DNA of 64,000 nucleotides, from NCBI RefSeq assembly GCF_012489685.1, contig NC_080041.1, forward strand, positions 105,245,760 to 105,309,759, written 5' to 3'. Source of the DNA: Lotus japonicus (taxonomy: Eukaryota; Streptophyta; Magnoliopsida; Fabales; Fabaceae). Positions within the stretch are counted from its first letter, which is position 1, and each line of letters starts with the position of its first letter. The notes under the pieces are model-generated. The model was not told the DNA's origin, did not search any database, and saw nothing but the letters and a program-made list of their open reading frames with translations. Position numbers and translations under genes: made by a program. Positions 61,788 to 64,000 of the stretch are shown here, piece by piece.

Positions 61788-61788
<1 letters not shown>
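61158..61788. other. Intergenic, AT-rich
   Basis: Nothing beyond the micro-retroposon at 61505-61561. Confidence 0.6.
61505..61561 (+). repeat. Micro-retroposon footprint
   Basis: A 16-17-bp perfect repeat AATGTAAGTAGTTGAAT (61505-61521 and 61545-61561) flanks about 23 bp: GCATTCCTCTTGCAACC plus A's. This is the longest insert of this type here. Confidence 0.7.

Positions 61789-61791
<3 letters not shown>

Positions 61792-61837
<46 letters not shown>
61792..61837. repeat. (AT)n microsatellite
   Basis: About 23 uninterrupted AT units. Confidence 0.95.
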
Positions 61838-61841
<4 letters not shown>

Positions 61842-62058
61842 AGTAGTCAAATAAACAGAAATTTAGATTGCTTCGGTCAGGCATGTTCGGTTTGCCCATT
61901 TTTTGTTTTCAATTTCAAAGAAACATAAAGTAAATTTTAAAACATTTTTGGTTGATATTTAGAAAATGTTTTTATCGAAAATGTTTTTTATAATATGATA
62001 GAAACATACAAAAAAAAAAAGGTTTTCAATGAAAATGAAAAAAGTTGTCACCATTACC

Positions 62059-62705
62059 TAGGGGTGTTCGCGGATTGGATTGGATCGGTTTTGAGGAGAA
62101 AAATCATCCGATCCGATCTCATCGGTTTTATGATTTTGTCATCCAATGGAGTTTTTACTAAATTCAAATCCGATCCAATCTATAGCGGTTTGGATTGGAT
62201 TGGATTATTCGGTTTTTGTTTCACTTTTTTATATTTTGAAATTGTGTTGTATAAATTTTAAAAATATATAATATATGATACATAATTTATAACATTAATA
62301 TAACATTCATAAATTATAACATAGTAACAAATTTTTAAATTATGATTATAATTGTTTACTTTGATGCATGTATATAGTTCAAATAATTACTTGAATTTTT
62401 TTTATTAAAACGTAATTTTATAAATAAGCATGTGTGATATAATCAATATATAAACAATAAATATGTACTATGTAAGTGTAAATGGAATGATATATGTATA
62501 ACTAAAAGTATACATATTTGTGAATGTTCGGTTTGGATTGGATTGGTTCGGTTTTGGAATTCAAATCCGAAATCCGATCCGATCCAATAAATAATTTCGA
62601 TTTTTTCAATTTTCAGTCCGTTCGATTTTCGGTTTGATTGGATTTCGGTTTTTTTGGATCGGTTTGTCGGTTTTGTTTGGATTGGTTCGGTTATGAACAC
62701 CCCTA
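62059..62705. mobile_element. MITE-like element rich in GGATTGGAT/CGGTTT motifs
   Basis: Ends TAGGGGTGTTC and GAACACCCCTA are perfect 11-bp inverted repeats. Next to them are imperfect direct repeats ACCATTACC (62050-62058) and GACATTACC (62707-62715). The arms consist of degenerate GATCGGTTTGGATTGGAT-type repeats in inverse orientation around an AT-rich centre. It is a widespread kind of plant MITE and carries no gene. Confidence 0.7.
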
Positions 62706-62715
62706 CGACATTACC

Positions 62716-64000
62716 AATGCCACCATCCCAAAAGCCTATACAACCCTACGCCCGCCATAAACCGTCTAGTCCTTACATTCTAGCCCATTCAACCGCCCTT
62801 GTGCTATGTCATCTTGGCGGTTTGGTCCATGATAGAACCTGATTTTTATTGATAGAGAACCCTAATTCCCAATTGAAAACTAGGGAGAGATATAAGAGAA
62901 TGGGATACGAAACGCCCTTCCAAACCTCATAGAGATCCACTCCTCTCTCTACCCAATTCCCAAACTGAATACAAAGATGATTCACTCTCACCCTAACTCT
63001 CTTATTTATAGTCTCATTCCCTAACTAACTCCCAAACCAAATAACTAATTCTTAACCTCCAACAGATACGGGTACCTATCAATCCAGCATACAAGCAACA
63101 TGGGCACGTCTTTCTATTATGGCAAGGGGTTTCACCTAGTCCAGATCTCAAGGCGCGTCTTTCTACTCATCCAACCACTATTTTGGAGACTTTTCTATCT
63201 CTTCTTCCCTAACCCATGGCTTTAAGAATCTTTTGTTGCATGGCTCGGCAACTATTCTAGAGAAATCATTATGGCGTTGTGGCTACCCCAAAGGCTATCC
63301 TAGAGAAAACAACCTAAAAGAATCACACAAAAGAATCATTCTGGAAAAGGGTGAGTGCCTTTCTTCATTCATTTCTTCACTCAGAGCAATGCAACACAAA
63401 AGAATCATACAAAAGCTAAATACATTTAAAAAGAAAAATCCAACTTGTTTCTGGAGACTTAGCTTGCTCAAGATGAACTACTCAACCGCCTTGGGGAGAA
63501 TCATAAAACCCACTATGGTAAGAGCTTCTTTGACATCAGACTCAATGTGTTATTTGAGTGGTTTACAAATTAAGAGTATTAGAGGTGAAACTACAACAGA
63601 AATGATACTGAGTAATGCATAAAATGCTATTAATATGTTTTCTTTCAAGTAATTTCAGACTATAGACTAAAGAGCCAAGTTTTTGGTATTGTTCTTGCTT
63701 CTCTCCATTACAAGGGATTCCCATGCATGCACAAAGTTTTGGTAACCCAGACTGAGTGAAGAATTATTAACCCATGAGAAAATCAACTTGCTGAGAAGGT
63801 AGCATGGGCTAGTCCTGTTTGTTAAGTTTCAAATTTCTGAGTTAAAAGTGTCTCAAACAAATATTTTGGGTCAGTTTGAATGACAAAACAACCAAACATA
63901 TTGCAGGCACACAATAGAAAAAGGAAGTATACAAGCCACAGTATGATATCAAAAGGTTCAATGGCATGATCTTTGAACATAATTTTAAAGTTGAGGGCTG
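62716..64000. other. Right edge, no gene supported
   Basis: A 129-codon open frame at 63233-63622 has no motif, odd composition and no splice context, so I leave it out. The segment 62820-63060 is C-rich with phrases like GAGAACCCTAATTCCC on both sides and might be an unrecognised repeat. Confidence 0.4.

Noticed and set aside
63233..63622. 129-codon open frame on the plus strand
   Set aside because: No motif, no splice or promoter context, composition like surrounding non-coding DNA.

Overview
The window is plant nuclear DNA. It has AT-rich intergenic sequence, introns with GT/AG borders, plant-type LTR, CACTA, Mutator, Helitron and SINE elements, and single-copy plant housekeeping genes. 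A legume (Fabaceae; Lotus-like is my best guess) fits the Hsc70-like sequences and the repeat style, but this is inference, not a database result.

Layout. 1-8.4 kb: intergenic DNA with a SINE and a Helitron, then a five-exon plant-specific gene of unknown function (3251-7103). 8.2-9.8 kb: a minus-strand SINE and a decayed LINE. 9.96-12.7 kb: RPAC2, the AC19-type subunit shared by RNA polymerases I and III. 13.57-14.67 kb: an intronless, GC-rich, secreted or membrane-anchored SMP-30/NHL-type beta-propeller protein. 15.98-17.44 kb (minus): ribosomal protein eL30. 19.3-61.2 kb: a tandem Hsp70 array, all minus strand. 61.2-64 kb: AT-rich sequence with a MITE and no convincing gene.

The Hsp70 array is three copies of a two-gene unit. 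Copies 2, 4 and 6 are intact (625 aa, one conserved intron, TATA box). Copies 1, 3 and 5 are pseudogenes with nonsense codons, frameshifts or a large deletion. All copies that reach the 3' end stop just after the lid and lack the GGMP-rich tail and the EEVD motif. The ATPase domains are nearly uniform, but the paralogues differ at residues that in DnaK/Hsc70 form the arch over the bound peptide. The array therefore looks like a chaperone family with diversified substrate clefts, no TPR-cochaperone tail and an altered interdomain linker. This is the most interesting feature of the window.

Between copies 3 and 4 sits a 16.1-kb Mutator-like element with a 9-bp target duplication and a precise empty site in the sister unit (near 23173-23190). 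It is really a ~1.5-kb element swollen by three nested insertions: a CACTA element carrying a fragment of a COQ6-like host gene, a copia retrotransposon whose 5' end was lost and patched with local filler DNA, and a 3.65-kb solo LTR. A young composite LTR element lies between copies 4 and 5. A 65-bp plastid 16S rRNA-like scrap lies 3' of copy 6. At least eight very short poly(A)-tailed insertions with 10-17-bp target duplications are scattered through the window.

Comparing the duplicated blocks gives an order of events: the 5/6 unit split first; LINE and micro-retroposon insertions followed in the ancestor of units 1/2 and 3/4; then that unit was duplicated; then came private insertions (SINE, Helitron and SINE in block 2; the MULE nest between 3 and 4).
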